A stretch of 40,424 nucleotides of DNA from Usnea hakonensis (Eukaryota; Ascomycota; Lecanoromycetes; Lecanorales; Parmeliaceae), in assembly GCA_013423325.1 (NCBI GenBank), contig BLJB01000277.1, forward strand, positions 1 through 40,424, written 5' to 3'. The position numbers and the translations under genes were made by a program. The notes beneath the pieces were generated by a model, which was not told where the DNA came from, searched no databases, and worked only from the letters and a program-made list of their open reading frames with translations. Within the stretch, counting starts at the first letter, position 1. Each line of letters opens with the position of its first letter. Shown here in pieces: positions 10,573-21,091 of the stretch.

Positions 10573-11422
10573 ATGGTGCGTAGCGATGAAGCGGAGTGGT
10601 GGTTCAATGCTGTGTATCAAGCGGTCCGGTCAGAAAGTTCCATCACTGCTCTAGATTGACTCAGTATTCGGGTGAAATGCCATGCTTCGTCATGCAGAAG
10701 ATGGCATTGCCCTTCGAACGTGTCTCATTTCCTAGTTGGATACCTAAGAAGACCTATGCTGACTCGGAAGTCTACGTAGTACGTACATATCGGAACTGAT
10801 GCTTCCTTTTAGCACCGACTTTGAGTCTCTATTCACAAGCTCCAATCAGCGATGCTGACTCCAAATGTTGCGCAGAGGAAATCCCTAGCGGGCGTGTTAC
10901 GAGCTATGGCCACATCGCTCGTTTGCTAGGAAGGCGTATGTGGATGTCTACTTCGGTCCATAGTATATTTGCTATTAACTTTGCTTGACGTTCTGATTTG
11001 ATTCAGCCGAATGTCCTCGGTCAGCTCTATCCGAATCACCTCAGGAGGTTAAGTGCTTATGGAGTTGTAGACAGGTCGGCGTCTGTCTAAAGCATCTACC
11101 TTCTTTGTGTGCAACGACGAATCATCACTTCCACAACGCTAATGTCCCGTGGCAACGAGTTATCAATGCGAAGGGTATCATATCACCAAGGTCGGTAGTC
11201 ATTGTTCAGGGGAGCTGAAGGATAATGGCTAACATGAGATACAGGGGTCCAGGCGGTGCTACAAGACAAGCGGCGGTTTTGAGGAGTGAAGGAGTCACTG
11301 TTGGTGTAGGGCACCTGGGGGAATTGTCAGTAGATCTGGCAGTATACGGGTGGTTTCCCGACTATCTCCCTAGCGACGAGGCTGAGGCTGGGGAGTCACA
11401 GGAAGAAGAGGGTAATGGCTAA
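10573..11422 (+). CDS. ATL1: Alkyltransferase-like DNA repair protein (Atl1 type, MGMT fold)
   Basis: Atl proteins bind O6-alkylguanine without removing the alkyl group and pass the lesion to nucleotide excision repair. Readable exons are 10573-10628, 10876-10935, 11007-11019, 11071-11190 and 11245-11422. The start is MVRSDEAEWWFNAVYQAV. EIPSGRVTSYGHIARLLGR is the helix-turn-helix DNA-binding part, and PRQVGVCLKHLPS and NVPWQRVINAKGIISPRGPGG follow. The Trp in PWQRV stands where active MGMT enzymes have the acceptor Cys in PCHRV, which marks the Atl class. The acidic C-terminal tail ends SQEEEGNG. The exon 1/exon 2 join is one base out of phase with the best signals (donor at 10629, acceptor ending 10875), so the true first intron is unresolved. 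Confidence 0.88.
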
Positions 11423-12296
11423 ATTAATGCAATTCGAAACTCGAGACAAGGGTTTTTCGGTTCCTTGTGATTGAGGAATTCGTTTGGAAGTTGTTCACGA
11501 CGAGAAGCACATGGATAGGCTGAGATGTTTTCTACCACAACGTTGAGAAAAATTGCGGGGATTGATAATTCAAGATTAGAATCAACTTAGAAAGTCGAGT
11601 GCTGGGATTACTTAGAGAACAACAATGAGATATGCCATTGATATACGATGCTCTTTCAACATCCAATAAGCAGGCGTTTGTATAATTAGAAGTGTGACCA
11701 TGGTAAATAAGGAGGGAGCTGGATTGAACATGTGCGCATTCCCTAGGTTGGCTATCTCCTCGGCTAGAGTACTTATCATTCGCTACGGCCTACAATCCTT
11801 AATCGCTCCCGCTTTGTTTCCCTAAAGTGTTTGGTCGAGCTCCTAAATCCTGACATGCATCATGTATTATTATTACGTATGTATAATATGTACGGAGTAC
11901 TTACGATAATAATAATAGCTACCTTGCTTGACCTTGAAACCTGTTGTCGCCTTTATTAAGCTAAGCTGTCGTTGGAGCTTGAAATTGTCTTTCTGTTCAT
12001 CTGCTTTGTCCCCTCGCACCTGCCTGTTTTTTGGCTCATCTGTGACTCAACACGCGTCGAGTCACTCCCCAGGTGACAACCACACATACATCATCCGCCC
12101 GCCTCCACCTGTTCATCCTCTTCTTCAATCCTTCATATCACGCCATACATCCATATTACCACCCATTCCCTCCTCCTCTTATCGGCCTTACTACTCAACA
12201 AATTCTCAGTGACACATTGGGAGTCTCCCTTCATTTCATCTTTCGATAGTCCAATTGGTTTTCTCATCTACAGTCAGTCTTGGGCATCAAGCACTT
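11423..12296. promoter_or_regulatory. Long upstream region of the 12297 gene
   Basis: This 874-bp gap lies between two plus-strand genes. The first part should hold the ATL1 3' end. From about 11990 the plus strand becomes pyrimidine-rich (many CCTCC, CTTC and CACC runs), as often seen in promoters and leaders of well-expressed filamentous-fungal genes. I see no gene, repeat or tRNA. Confidence 0.45.
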
Positions 12297-12882
12297 ATGC
12301 CTGACAACGGTCTCAACGATCTGGCTGGGGAGCACAAGCTCGAACAAGACCACAAACGCGAAGTGGACCAGAAGCACAAGTGGGCCCTCGGAGAAGGGCT
12401 GCCAACCCGGGGACACCCTAGTAGACGCCCTGCAAAGCCATACACCACAGGGTAAGCAAATAGACATAGCCTACGACGTCATTACTCTGACGTTATTGCT
12501 CCTTCTTAGATTCAGCAAGACTGTAAGGCGCGAGGTTGAATTTCAGCAAAACAAGGCTGCCCAAGTCGCTAAAATCTCTCGCAAACACGAATCTCGCTTC
12601 GACAACGAGACCTGCACCTCCGATTCTTCGGCCGAGGAAGATGTCAAAGAAGCATCAGCTGCGCCAGAACCTGATGCTGGCTACACCTACTCTTACGATG
12701 CACCACGAGGCCCTGGTAAAGGCAGCCAAGTCCTTGGTATCGCCCTGGCAAAGGCGGTGGAGAAGTTCGAGACCAAGGCCACAGAGAAGCTGATCAAGGA
12801 GGAATATGAGGTTGTTGGCAGTGAGAAGGAGGAAACGCACGCCGGCTATACCGCTGACGATGATGACTTTGAGCTTGTGTAG
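12297..12882 (+). CDS. Small hypothetical acidic protein
   Basis: I do not recognise this gene. Two exons, 12297-12451 and 12510-12882, are joined in phase by a 58-nt GT-AG intron and give 175 aa. The first ATG is at 12297. The N-terminal half is hydrophilic with many Lys, His and Asp (MPDNGLNDLAGEHKLEQDHK). The middle has a charged helix-like stretch (SKTVRREVEFQQNKAAQVAK), then a Ser/Glu-rich segment. GPGKGSQVLGIALAKAVEKF may be an amphipathic helix, and the C-terminus is acidic (ADDDDFELV). No signal peptide, membrane segment or catalytic motif is visible. The clean intron and long promoter support a real gene. Confidence 0.7.
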
Positions 12883-13328
12883 AGACTGATCTTCCGGGTT
12901 GCGTTCCTTTGACATACCTTCACTAATCGCATGAGTACCTCCCATTACTCAACAGTCACGTATTATGTTGTGTTTTGCGACAACATGGAGTCTCTGGAAG
13001 ATCGTGGCGTTGGGAAGAAATGGCCAGCAATGGAAAGTGTGAAGTGTGTGGAGGACAGGTCATGCTCACAACATGTATCGTTGTTCCTATGCTTACTTGT
13101 TACGATAAACTTCTTTCGCATAGTGTTACACACGTACCCAAGACGGTGAACCCAAGTTGAACCGCAACTTACTTTAGAGTCGTAAAAAATCATGAGCTCG
13201 CCAAGATTTCACGTGACACACCCGGCGCTCACAACACGACTAACTCTATTCGCTTTGTTTACGTTGCTCTCCAACTCTAGAAAAATTCTAGCTCTCAGAT
13301 TTTGTCCCACAATACTGTAATAAGTAAA
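12883..13328. promoter_or_regulatory. Intergenic region upstream of the Brl1/Brr6-type gene
   Basis: This 446-bp gap lies between two genes in the same orientation. It should contain the 3' end of the small hypothetical gene and the promoter of the next one. Short open frames on both strands look accidental. I see no repeat. Confidence 0.45.
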
Positions 13329-14787
13329 ATGGCCCGCTTGAATACAGAAGTACGATCTCATGAAAGTCCCATGGACTGGCAATGGCAAGAAGGCCATGGT
13401 CCAACAGATACAGATTCACCGTTCCTCAAAGGTGCCGCAGATGGCAGTCAGAGCAGAGGAGGCTTTACGGGTCAGAAGCGTGAGTGCCTAACTTCCGATA
13501 TGGACAAATGAAAAAAAAGTGACGAGCGTGACTAAAAGGTTCCGCGAGCTATCTTGACTCCCCTCCAAAAAATCCCGTACAGCCCATTGGCCCATCCAGT
13601 TCACAGATCTTTCCTCCGCCATCAACACCGTCATCAAAGCATCCTTTTTCTTTTCGAAAATATCCGTTTACCACTCCGCAGAGACCAATAGCGACGGACT
13701 CGTCCTTCGGCGTAGAACAGTCATCCCCGGTGAATGCGGATACCGACAATACTCCAGAATCACCAGCTCGAAGCGTGTTATCCAAAGACAGGGGCGCCAT
13801 AATGCAACATGAGGCCAAAAGGTCTGAAAGGAAATTTTCATCGCCGAGTGTTTTCAGCAAGTTCTCGAGCTTAGGACGCGCCGGGATTGGTCGAACGTCC
13901 CACCTTACCGTGAATCGTAGTAGGGGCAAGGTTCAAAAGCGTCGCAGACGCGATGGTGACACAGACGTTCGCGCAGCGTCACGACGCTCAAATAGCAATG
14001 AAGACTTCGAAGAACACTCAGGCAGGGGTATAAAAGCTCAGAACGGTGCAGCAATCACGGAGCAAATGAGTTTAATACCAAAGGTTCTTACCTTCATTGA
14101 CGCACACCCAGGACTGCCTAACACACTCTCTTACTACGTCCAATTCCTGCTGAATTTTTTTCTGGCGCTTTGCGTCGTGTATGTGCTGTACGGGATTTTC
14201 TCAACCATAAGCAATGATATCACTGAAAGAGCGATTATGGAATCGTCAGAAATACTTGCGGAGATGGCCGTCTGTGCACGAGAGTTCAAGGAGAACAAGT
14301 GTGAGAGGGATAGCCGGGTCCCTGCCATGGAGACGGTGTGCAATAATTGGGAGCGGTGTATGCAACGGGATCCGTACAAAGTGGGAAGATCAAGACTCAG
14401 TGCTGGCATGTTCGCGGAGATCGTCAACAGCTTCATCGAGCCGATTTCGGTAAAGGCAATAGTATGTCTATTCTCTTCAACTCTTTTTTTCTGTGTAGCC
14501 CCAAATTGTCTAACCACCTTGCATAGGTTGTCAGCGTCTCAGTCATAGTAGGCTGCTTCACGGTCAACAACCTGACATTCGGGCTGTGGAGGGCTAAAAA
14601 CCATTATCCGCCGCTGCCGCAGCATCCACCCTATCTGCCTCCCCTGCCACAACAAAATATCGGCTTCCAGCGCGAAGATCTACATTTCCACAACCCCCAT
14701 CAACTCCATACAGGCATTCAAGGCATGGACCGGGCTGATTTGGGGCTGGAAGGGCAATCACCTATAAGGAGGCTCGAATACAGGTGA
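13329..14787 (+). CDS. Brl1/Brr6-type nuclear envelope protein
   Basis: This belongs to the Brl1/Brr6 family (di-sulfide bridge nucleocytoplasmic transport domain, PF10104), integral nuclear-envelope proteins needed for nuclear pore assembly and lipid homeostasis. I read three exons, 13329-13479, 13539-14461 and 14527-14787, in phase, giving 444 aa. The first 250 residues are Ser/Pro-rich and basic (nucleoplasmic). The core follows: PGLPNTLSYYVQFLLNFFLA begins the first membrane helix. A luminal segment holds paired cysteines (AVCAREFKENKCERD, VCNNWERCMQRDP). The second helix is VVSVSVIVGCFTVNNLTFGL. The tail is Pro- and Gln-rich (PPLPQHPPYLPPLPQQN). Brl1 and Brr6 cannot be told apart here. 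Confidence 0.92.
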
Positions 14788-15148
14788 ATGATGGATCGTT
14801 CTGACGCCTTTACGAGGTTGATCAAGTCTTTTCATAATTTAAATAGGACGTGGACCTCGGCAATAGAATGATTCGACGCTGTCGGATCCATGCTTTTGCT
14901 ATATTGAAGGAGCAATCCTGAGAAACGGATCTTCCCAAGTAACCCGCCCAATGACTGTGGGTTTTCCACTTTTGACATTGCTATGCAAGAGAGAAACCAA
15001 TGAAGTTTGCGCCTTTTGTACATGTGTATTTCAGATGACTTTAAGCCACGTTGGCGACAATGGAGGACTGGGCCAAGGCTTTCCTTCCCTTTCCATACGT
15101 TTCACGCTTTCTAGGTCCTTCGAACGAGGACACTCGTGCCCCTATTGG
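14788..15148. other. Convergent intergenic region
   Basis: This 361-bp gap lies between the stop codons of the Brl1/Brr6-type gene and RCC1. It presumably holds the two 3' untranslated regions. I see no gene, hairpin or repeat. Confidence 0.45.
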
Positions 15149-16779
15149 TTACGCACCTTCAGCAGGGGAAGTTAAGATCGAGAATTGACCTCCACAATCC
15201 GAGAAGTTCAACATCTTCCCCCGAGTTGCAGTGTTATCGATGCGTGTAGGATGCTGAACATCGTCCGTAGTGGCAAGGCCTGTTTGATATGTAGCACTTA
15301 AACCCCAGGCATATGCGTGGCCCATGTCATTTAGCAGAATTGTGTGATCCGTGCCAGCTGAGGCATACGTGGCTTTGCCGACATTCGGAATAGCTGTAGG
15401 CACGATGATAATTCGTGCTCTACCGTTGCTGTCCTGAATCGTGGAGGCGAGTGGGATAGTATCTATATCGAGGCCAGTCTGATACCCGTCGATGCGGCCC
15501 CAAATCAGCGCCTTGCCTGTTTGAGTGATGGCAATTGAATGATGTTGGCCGCCGTCCATATGGATGATGGTGTCGTTATCGAGGTCCAAAGTCTGGACCA
15601 TGGTTGGATTGTAGACCACTGCATTGTCGTCACCAGCGCCTTCGCGAATGCCAGTGCCACCGAAACTATTTACGCCCCAAGACCAGACATGATCGTTTGT
15701 GTCAATAGCAAATGAGTGGTCGGAGCCGGTGTAGATGGCTTTGTACCTTTTGATTTTCGTGCGAAGTGGTTGAGGTTTGAGGGTAGTCTTAACACCTCTG
15801 GTACCAGTTCGCTCAATGATATGGTACCCGAGCTGATTTTGCTCGCCAGAACCCCAAATGAAGACCGCACCTTTGTTGTCCATAGCCATGGCATGGTTGG
15901 CCCCGCTGCTGATATCTACAATGTTCTTAAGCACGGGATAGAGAACCGGTGTGTATTGAATTTCAACATTCGTATTTGGGAGGAACCCGAGGACACCGTC
16001 ATTTTTCTGGTAAATTTAGTCGTTATTCATACTCTAAGACACCTTGAGTACAGGAGCCAAATACTGACCCTAAAAGTCCCCCATCCATAGACATAACCAT
16101 CATCGGTGAGAGCAAGTGTATGGCTATCACCAGCAGCCACCTTGACAAATTGTGTATCCTTGGGAAAGCTCGAGGTTGGAATGGCGGCTGGGCTGCTCTC
16201 CGCTGGATTCAACCCACTATCACTGTTATCGCTTTCGTCACTATTGTTCTCGTCCATGTCTTTCAAGCCACCCTCCCATGTAGTATTACGTCCCAACGCT
16301 CCCTGGTCATTGACTCCCCACGTCAAGATTTTGTTGTCATGAGTCAAAGCTGCCACATGCATGCCTCCGCAAGCTATCTGGACAACACCGATTTGCTGGG
16401 CCGACAGTAGCGGGTTCAAGCGCGGCCGTTTGACGTCTATAGCAGTTTTGGCAGTTCCCAGTCCCAGCTCAGACGACGAGCCTTCGCCAAAGACGTAAAC
16501 ATCCAGGCGTTGACGGGGGCGTTGATTGATCGCAGCTTGTACCTTTGCCCGAGGTTGCTTCACAATTCGGGTCTTTTTCACGGGAGAAGATATCGCATCA
16601 TCGTCGTCCTTCTTGCGCTTCCTCGGATTAGATGGGGCTTTGAGGGGCGCTTTGGCGGGTGATTTGACGGATGCTTTCCTTGGCATCGACCCCCTGGTTC
16701 TAGTGTGCATCGGAGGATCTTTTTGTGTATCAGAGTTTTTCTTCATTGCTGCAGTTCTTGGTAAAGAGAGTTGCGGCAA
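15149..16779 (-). CDS. RCC1-type Ran guanine nucleotide exchange factor
   Basis: RCC1 loads Ran with GTP on chromatin and so sets the direction of nuclear transport and guides the spindle (Pim1 in fission yeast, Prp20/Srm1 in budding yeast). I read two exons, 16069-16779 and 15149-16006, with a 62-nt intron that has a CGACTAAAT branch region, giving 522 aa. The first 90 residues are basic (KAPLKAPSNPRKRKKDDDDA, KKTRIVKQPRAKVQ), fitting DNA binding and nuclear import. A beta-propeller of RCC1 repeats follows: VYVFGEGSSSELGLG, ILTWGVNDQGALGR, VYGWGTFR, VFIWGSGEQNQLG, VWSWGVNSFGGTG, ALIWGRIDGYQTG and AYAWGLSATYQTGL. A second possible start is Met12. The gene is divergent from the phosphoesterase gene. 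Confidence 0.94.
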
Positions 16780-17087
16780 ACTCAGGGTGGGAAATTCTTT
16801 GTTGTTAAGAGGAATGTCAGAAATCAGAAAGATTTATTACGAGTTCGCGTATCCCTGCAAGCGGCGGCCTGCATCAATAATAATAAGGTACCGCACTTCA
16901 CTTTACCTTTAGAGGCTTTAGGCTTGCAGGAAACTTTACCCCTACCGTCTGCGCTAGTCGCAACCCTAACCCTCCACTCGTCATTCGTTTACGCTCCTCG
17001 GTATCAGCAGTCATTTCAAAGTATTCCAAATTCAAGAAAAGGACTTTTTCTCACTATCTAATACGGAGCCTATCAAATAGTCATTAA
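16780..17087. promoter_or_regulatory. Divergent promoter RCC1 / phosphoesterase
   Basis: This 308-bp gap holds two promoters. It contains ACTTTACC words (16910-16940) and a CAACCCTAACCCTCC stretch (about 16961-16975), too short to be telomeric. No other structure is visible. Confidence 0.4.
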
Positions 17088-18083
17088 ATGGTCTACAGCC
17101 CTTTTAACATGAACTTTATGCCGGGGCCTCCATCCTCCTCGTTCGAGCCGCCTTCTTTTCCGTATCGTCTGCTCAGCTCACCCCTAAGACTCTTCAGTCA
17201 AACCATTTACAGCCTTATTCTGCTTCTACGGGGACCGGCCATCCCCAAGCCTCCACCCTCGTCTCGAATTCGTATTGTCTGCATTTCTGACACCCATACC
17301 CACAAAGCTAGTAACTTGCCGGATGGAGACGTTCTAGTGCACGCAGGTGACCTTACTAGTGACGGCACAGTTGCAGACATTCAAGATCAGATCGATTGGA
17401 TTTCTTCTCTACCTTACGAGCACAAAGTCGTCATCGCTGGTAATCACGACAGTTGGTTTGACCCACGAGCAAGGTGCAAAACCGACGCTGGCAAGGCGCC
17501 ACGGTGGGGTGACGTGCATTATCTGCAGCACTCCAGCGTTCAGCTTACCTTCTCGAACCAAGCGCACCGTCAGTTGAATTTCTATGGCGCACCGCAAGTT
17601 CCTCAATGCGGCGGGGAGGCTTTTGCGTTCCAATATCGTCAAGGTGATGATGCGTGGTCGCACACCGTTCCACCCCAAACAGATGTTTTGATCACGCATA
17701 CGCCACCAAGGCATCATCTAGACCTGCCGGCCGGATTAGGATGCGAGGCTTTGTTAAAGGAGGTTTGGAGAGTCAGACCCAAAGCACACATTTTTGGGCA
17801 TGTCCATGCCGGCTATGGTCGCGAACAGGTGTTTTGGGATGAAACCCAAAGAGTGTATGAAAAGTTGTGTTCAAGGGAGGTCAAGAGCGTGATAAGGGAT
17901 ACTTTGGCCATCGTAGTCTGGCTGGATATTGTGATGTTAGTAGCGCACGGTGTACTTGCTATCTTGTGGAGTAGAATCTGGGGTGGTGGTGAAGACGGAG
18001 AGGGGACCGTGATGATTAACGCAGCATTGATGTACAGAAATACGGGACGACTCGGCAACCCTGCGCAGACTATAGATCTATGA
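17088..18083 (+). CDS. Calcineurin-like metallophosphoesterase (MPPED/239AB type) with a membrane segment
   Basis: This is a single-exon 331-aa protein of the calcineurin-like phosphoesterase superfamily, closest by motif order to MPPED2/239AB phosphodiesterases. Metal-ligand motifs are complete and in order: CISDTHTH (about 67-74), VHAGDLTSDG (about 85-94), VVIAGNHDSW (about 113-122), LITHTPPRHH (about 203-212) and IFGHVHAGYG (about 237-246). The substrate is unknown. Hydrophobic stretches flank the catalytic domain: LFSQTIYSLILLLRG near residue 40 and a stronger one, LAIVVWLDIVMLVAHGVLAI, near residue 280. The latter could be a C-terminal membrane anchor. The ATG at 17088 is the first in frame. 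The gene converges on the b2-like dehydrogenase. Confidence 0.9.
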   Translation: MVYSPFNMNFMPGPPSSSFEPPSFPYRLLSSPLRLFSQTIYSLILLLRGPAIPKPPPSSRIRIVCISDTHTHKASNLPDGDVLVHAGDLTSDGTVADIQDQIDWISSLPYEHKVVIAGNHDSWFDPRARCKTDAGKAPRWGDVHYLQHSSVQLTFSNQAHRQLNFYGAPQVPQCGGEAFAFQYRQGDDAWSHTVPPQTDVLITHTPPRHHLDLPAGLGCEALLKEVWRVRPKAHIFGHVHAGYGREQVFWDETQRVYEKLCSREVKSVIRDTLAIVVWLDIVMLVAHGVLAILWSRIWGGGEDGEGTVMINAALMYRNTGRLGNPAQTIDL

Positions 18084-18491
18084 AAAAGTGTACCCAAGGC
18101 ACTCCGTAAAGAGCTCTGAAAGCCGTAGCCCTAGCCCAACTTTTAAAGAGCAGCCGTCTCCCGTCGTTAGCTTAGTTAGACCTTCGGACATAATCTCGGA
18201 AATTGTCCAGAAGTGCATTAATTGAACAGCAGTAGGAGGAACAATATTGGACATGTATAGAGACATAAGCCCCATAGACTATGCTGATAGTCGGTACGGA
18301 TTCGAGGTACATATCTCTAAGAAGTATACCTACCTTTTACTACCTACTGTCTAGGCACCACCTAACCCTGCGTGCCACTATCCGGTTAGACTCTGAAAGT
18401 TTTTTCAGGGATTTTATAGCTTCGCCTTCTCTTGTGGATTCACGAGCGGATCATAAACGCTCAATCCTAGAAATATCAGTCGAGATTTGCC
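18084..18491. other. Convergent intergenic region
   Basis: This 408-bp gap lies between the stop codons of the phosphoesterase and the b2-like gene. It should contain two 3' untranslated regions. I see no gene or repeat. Confidence 0.45.
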
Positions 18492-20502
18492 TCATTGCAA
18501 TAGAGTTCCGAGCTGCATACCTAGTGTATCTGCCGGCACTGGCGTGGAATGCATACTCAAGCCTCTGGTGTCGACGAGCGTGGGGTTAAGTTGATCCACC
18601 TTCGAGCAGCCAATGAGTCTCATACTCATCTCCATCTCATCTTTCAGCAGCTGCATTGCTCGGTCCACGCCAGGCAGCCCGTAGGCGCTCATAGCATATA
18701 AGAATGGTCTGCCGATACCCACCCCAGTGGCGCCCAAACATAATGCCTTAATTATGTCAGTAGAACGTCGAACACCGCCGTCAATATATATCTCAATCCT
18801 ATCTTGCCAATTGCGTTCACGCAGAACAGGCATAACCTCGGCGAGGATCTCGATTCCTGACCTCGCGAAATCAAGCTGGCGGCCGCCATGGTTGGAAAGT
18901 ACAACACCTTGGACGCCAACTTCAATGGCTCGAATGACGTCTTCGACCCTTTGTACACCCTTAAGGAGGATCGGCATCTTCGTCACACTGAGGAACCAGG
19001 GGATATCTTTCCAACTAAGTGAAGGGTCGATGAACGAAGAGATAGCACGTGCAGCTCCTTGGGATCTATCCACGTTGTCGCCGCCGGTATTTTGTACATT
19101 TGAACCAACGTCGGAGAATTTGCAACGAATATCCTTTTCTCGACGCTAGTCATTTGTTAAAATGATATTGATGGAAATATGAAAGTAGACTGACCCCGAG
19201 CTGCACAGATTTTAAAGTCAGCATCACCTCTTCAATATATGGACCAAAAAAATAAATCATGTCTTGCGATCTAGAAGACCCTTTGCCCTCACACATTTTC
19301 TCATGCCCCCAACTTTGGTCTCAGACAGGAGTGCAACGCATCGGGATATATACGAACCTGAGGTGCATCGACGGTAATGAAAAGCGCCCTACACCCACGT
19401 TTCTCGGCATGTTTGATTATACGTTCCGTTATTGCGCGATCTTTGTTCACGTAGAGCTGGAGCCATTGTGCCTGGTCCCCCTGCTTCGCGTCAATAATCT
19501 CATCGAAAGAGCAGCTAGCGAGGGTAGGAATCATCTGGATGACATTATGTTTCTTCGCACCACGAGTGAGTATCACTTCGCCTTCGGGATGGCCTAATTT
19601 ACCTATAAACATAATTAGTATTGCGGGTTCTTTGGAAGTGCTATGACGGCGCTACTGACCAAGCGCCGTCGCCGTGACGTAGAATGGAATATCCACTTTC
19701 ACACCAAGCATCTTTGTGGAGAGATCTATACATTCAACGTCGTGAAGTATTCGAGGTCTGAACCATATCTTGTGGAAGGCTGAATGGTTCTCGCGCATGG
19801 TCTCGTACACGGTCAGTATGTTGCTATGGGATCTTGCCTCCTAGGCTCACAATCTCATCATCTGCACCGCTCGAGTAGTACGCCCATGCAGTCTTTTTCA
19901 TTATCCGTCGCGCAACAGCCTCGAAGTCCATCAGATTATAGCATTGTTCCAATATCGGCATGCGCTTGATTCTTTCTTGTCGATCGCCCTCCTCGGGGTC
20001 GATTTCTTTTTCTTGGTCCACGGTGTCCATATTCACTTCTCCCAAATGCTTCGATTCGTCAAGAAATCTGGTCGTTCCTCAACTTCTACCCATTCACAAG
20101 TCCTGGGTATTCGGACTTATCGTAGGCAGGACGAACTTGTCAAGTGTGTCAGGTGGATGCACAGGCTCGTAAACCTCGGTTGCATCTTTACCAGCCCACT
20201 TGAGGATAACTACAAATGTTGTTTCAGTGAATTAGTCTGTCTGATTCTGCTTGGCGCAGATGGCTTACTGGATTTGCCTCCTGGGTGGTCCTCTTTGAAC
20301 TCGGTGACATCGTAGACTCTACCATGGATAATGACCCTGTCCCAGCGAATGTTCAGTAAAACAGGATAGCGGCAGGGGCCAATTTGGGATCGGAGGCATT
20401 GGAGGGGGACAACCAGCAGTCTTTGTCATTATTGTGTCCCGCCACCTCTTCGCCGGTCCATTTTAGCTGCTTTGGCTGCTGATCATTTGACTCGTGGTTC
20501 AT
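18492..20502 (-). CDS. Flavocytochrome b2-like FMN dehydrogenase (L-lactate / 2-hydroxyacid)
   Basis: This has an N-terminal cytochrome b5 domain joined to an FMN-dependent alpha-hydroxyacid dehydrogenase domain, as in L-lactate:cytochrome c reductase (Cyb2). Exon blocks are 20414-20502, 20269-20336, about 20133-20209, about 19851-20075, 19660-19801, 19358-19602, 19195-19200 (6 nt) and 18492-19145. The b5 part reads WTGEEVAGHNNDKDCW, then VYDVTEFKEDHPGG and EPVHPP, the two heme histidines. The dehydrogenase part has YYSSGADDEI, FYVTATALGKLGHPEGE, IPTLASCSFDEI, ITVDAPQLGRREKD, MPILLKGV, VLSNHGGRQLD (catalytic His) and IYIDGGVRRSTD. No mitochondrial presequence is evident at this start; an upstream Met at 20646 is in frame. 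The join after DTLDKF is unresolved. Lactate as substrate is inferred. Confidence 0.88.
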
Positions 20503-21091
20503 ATTGAGCAAAATGGTAGCGTCACAGATAGATGAAGGGAAGACTTTGACAAAGAGATACAATGATAATGCTGCGCTTGCTTGAAAGCTTGGAGTAGGTC
20601 GTTGTCCATGATATGCAAAGCCCTCTAATGAGGAAACTTCGGACAAATGGGCGCCGCAGACTACCCCGACCCCATGTGCACGGACCGGAGGTGCCTACGT
20701 GCCTACTTGCGAAGTGTCTTACGCACTCGAGTGATTACTGCTTACTTACTTTCATGTAAAGTAATTACTCCATGGGGACCACCACCCTCGCCAGGACACC
20801 TCTAGGGTACGAAAAGGTGGGGTCTAGTGCAGGAAGCGAAAGATTGCATTAGGAGAGACTATACGAGTACTCTACCTAGTATCTTACTCTATCTGATGTC
20901 TTCTAAATCGTCGATAATCTAAAAGCTTCCGTGCCAGGGATATTCTTGTTTGAAATTCTCGTGGAACCGATCCGTGGTTGATTGAAGGCAGCCATATGAT
21001 AGATGCGGCTAGGGCGGACGGGAGAAAGCTTCTCGACTACAACAGCCATACGGAGTAGAGTCAACGCAGACTTCTTCAGTCATGATCAACA
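20503..21091. promoter_or_regulatory. Divergent promoter, b2-like gene / Rab-type GTPase
   Basis: This 589-bp gap lies between divergent starts. The part up to 20646 is open in frame with the b2-like gene and may be its leader. Positions 20740-20770 carry repeated TTACT/AAAGTAAT words with a short dyad. No gene is visible. Confidence 0.45.

Noticed and set aside
16961..16975. AACCCTAACCC telomere-like word
   Set aside because: Less than three repeat units, inside a divergent promoter in the middle of the window.
20503..20646. Upstream in-frame Met as start of the b2-like gene with a mitochondrial presequence
   Set aside because: The extra 48 residues are poor in Arg and lack an amphipathic look; the Met at 20502 sits just before the conserved b5 domain. 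The upstream start cannot be excluded.
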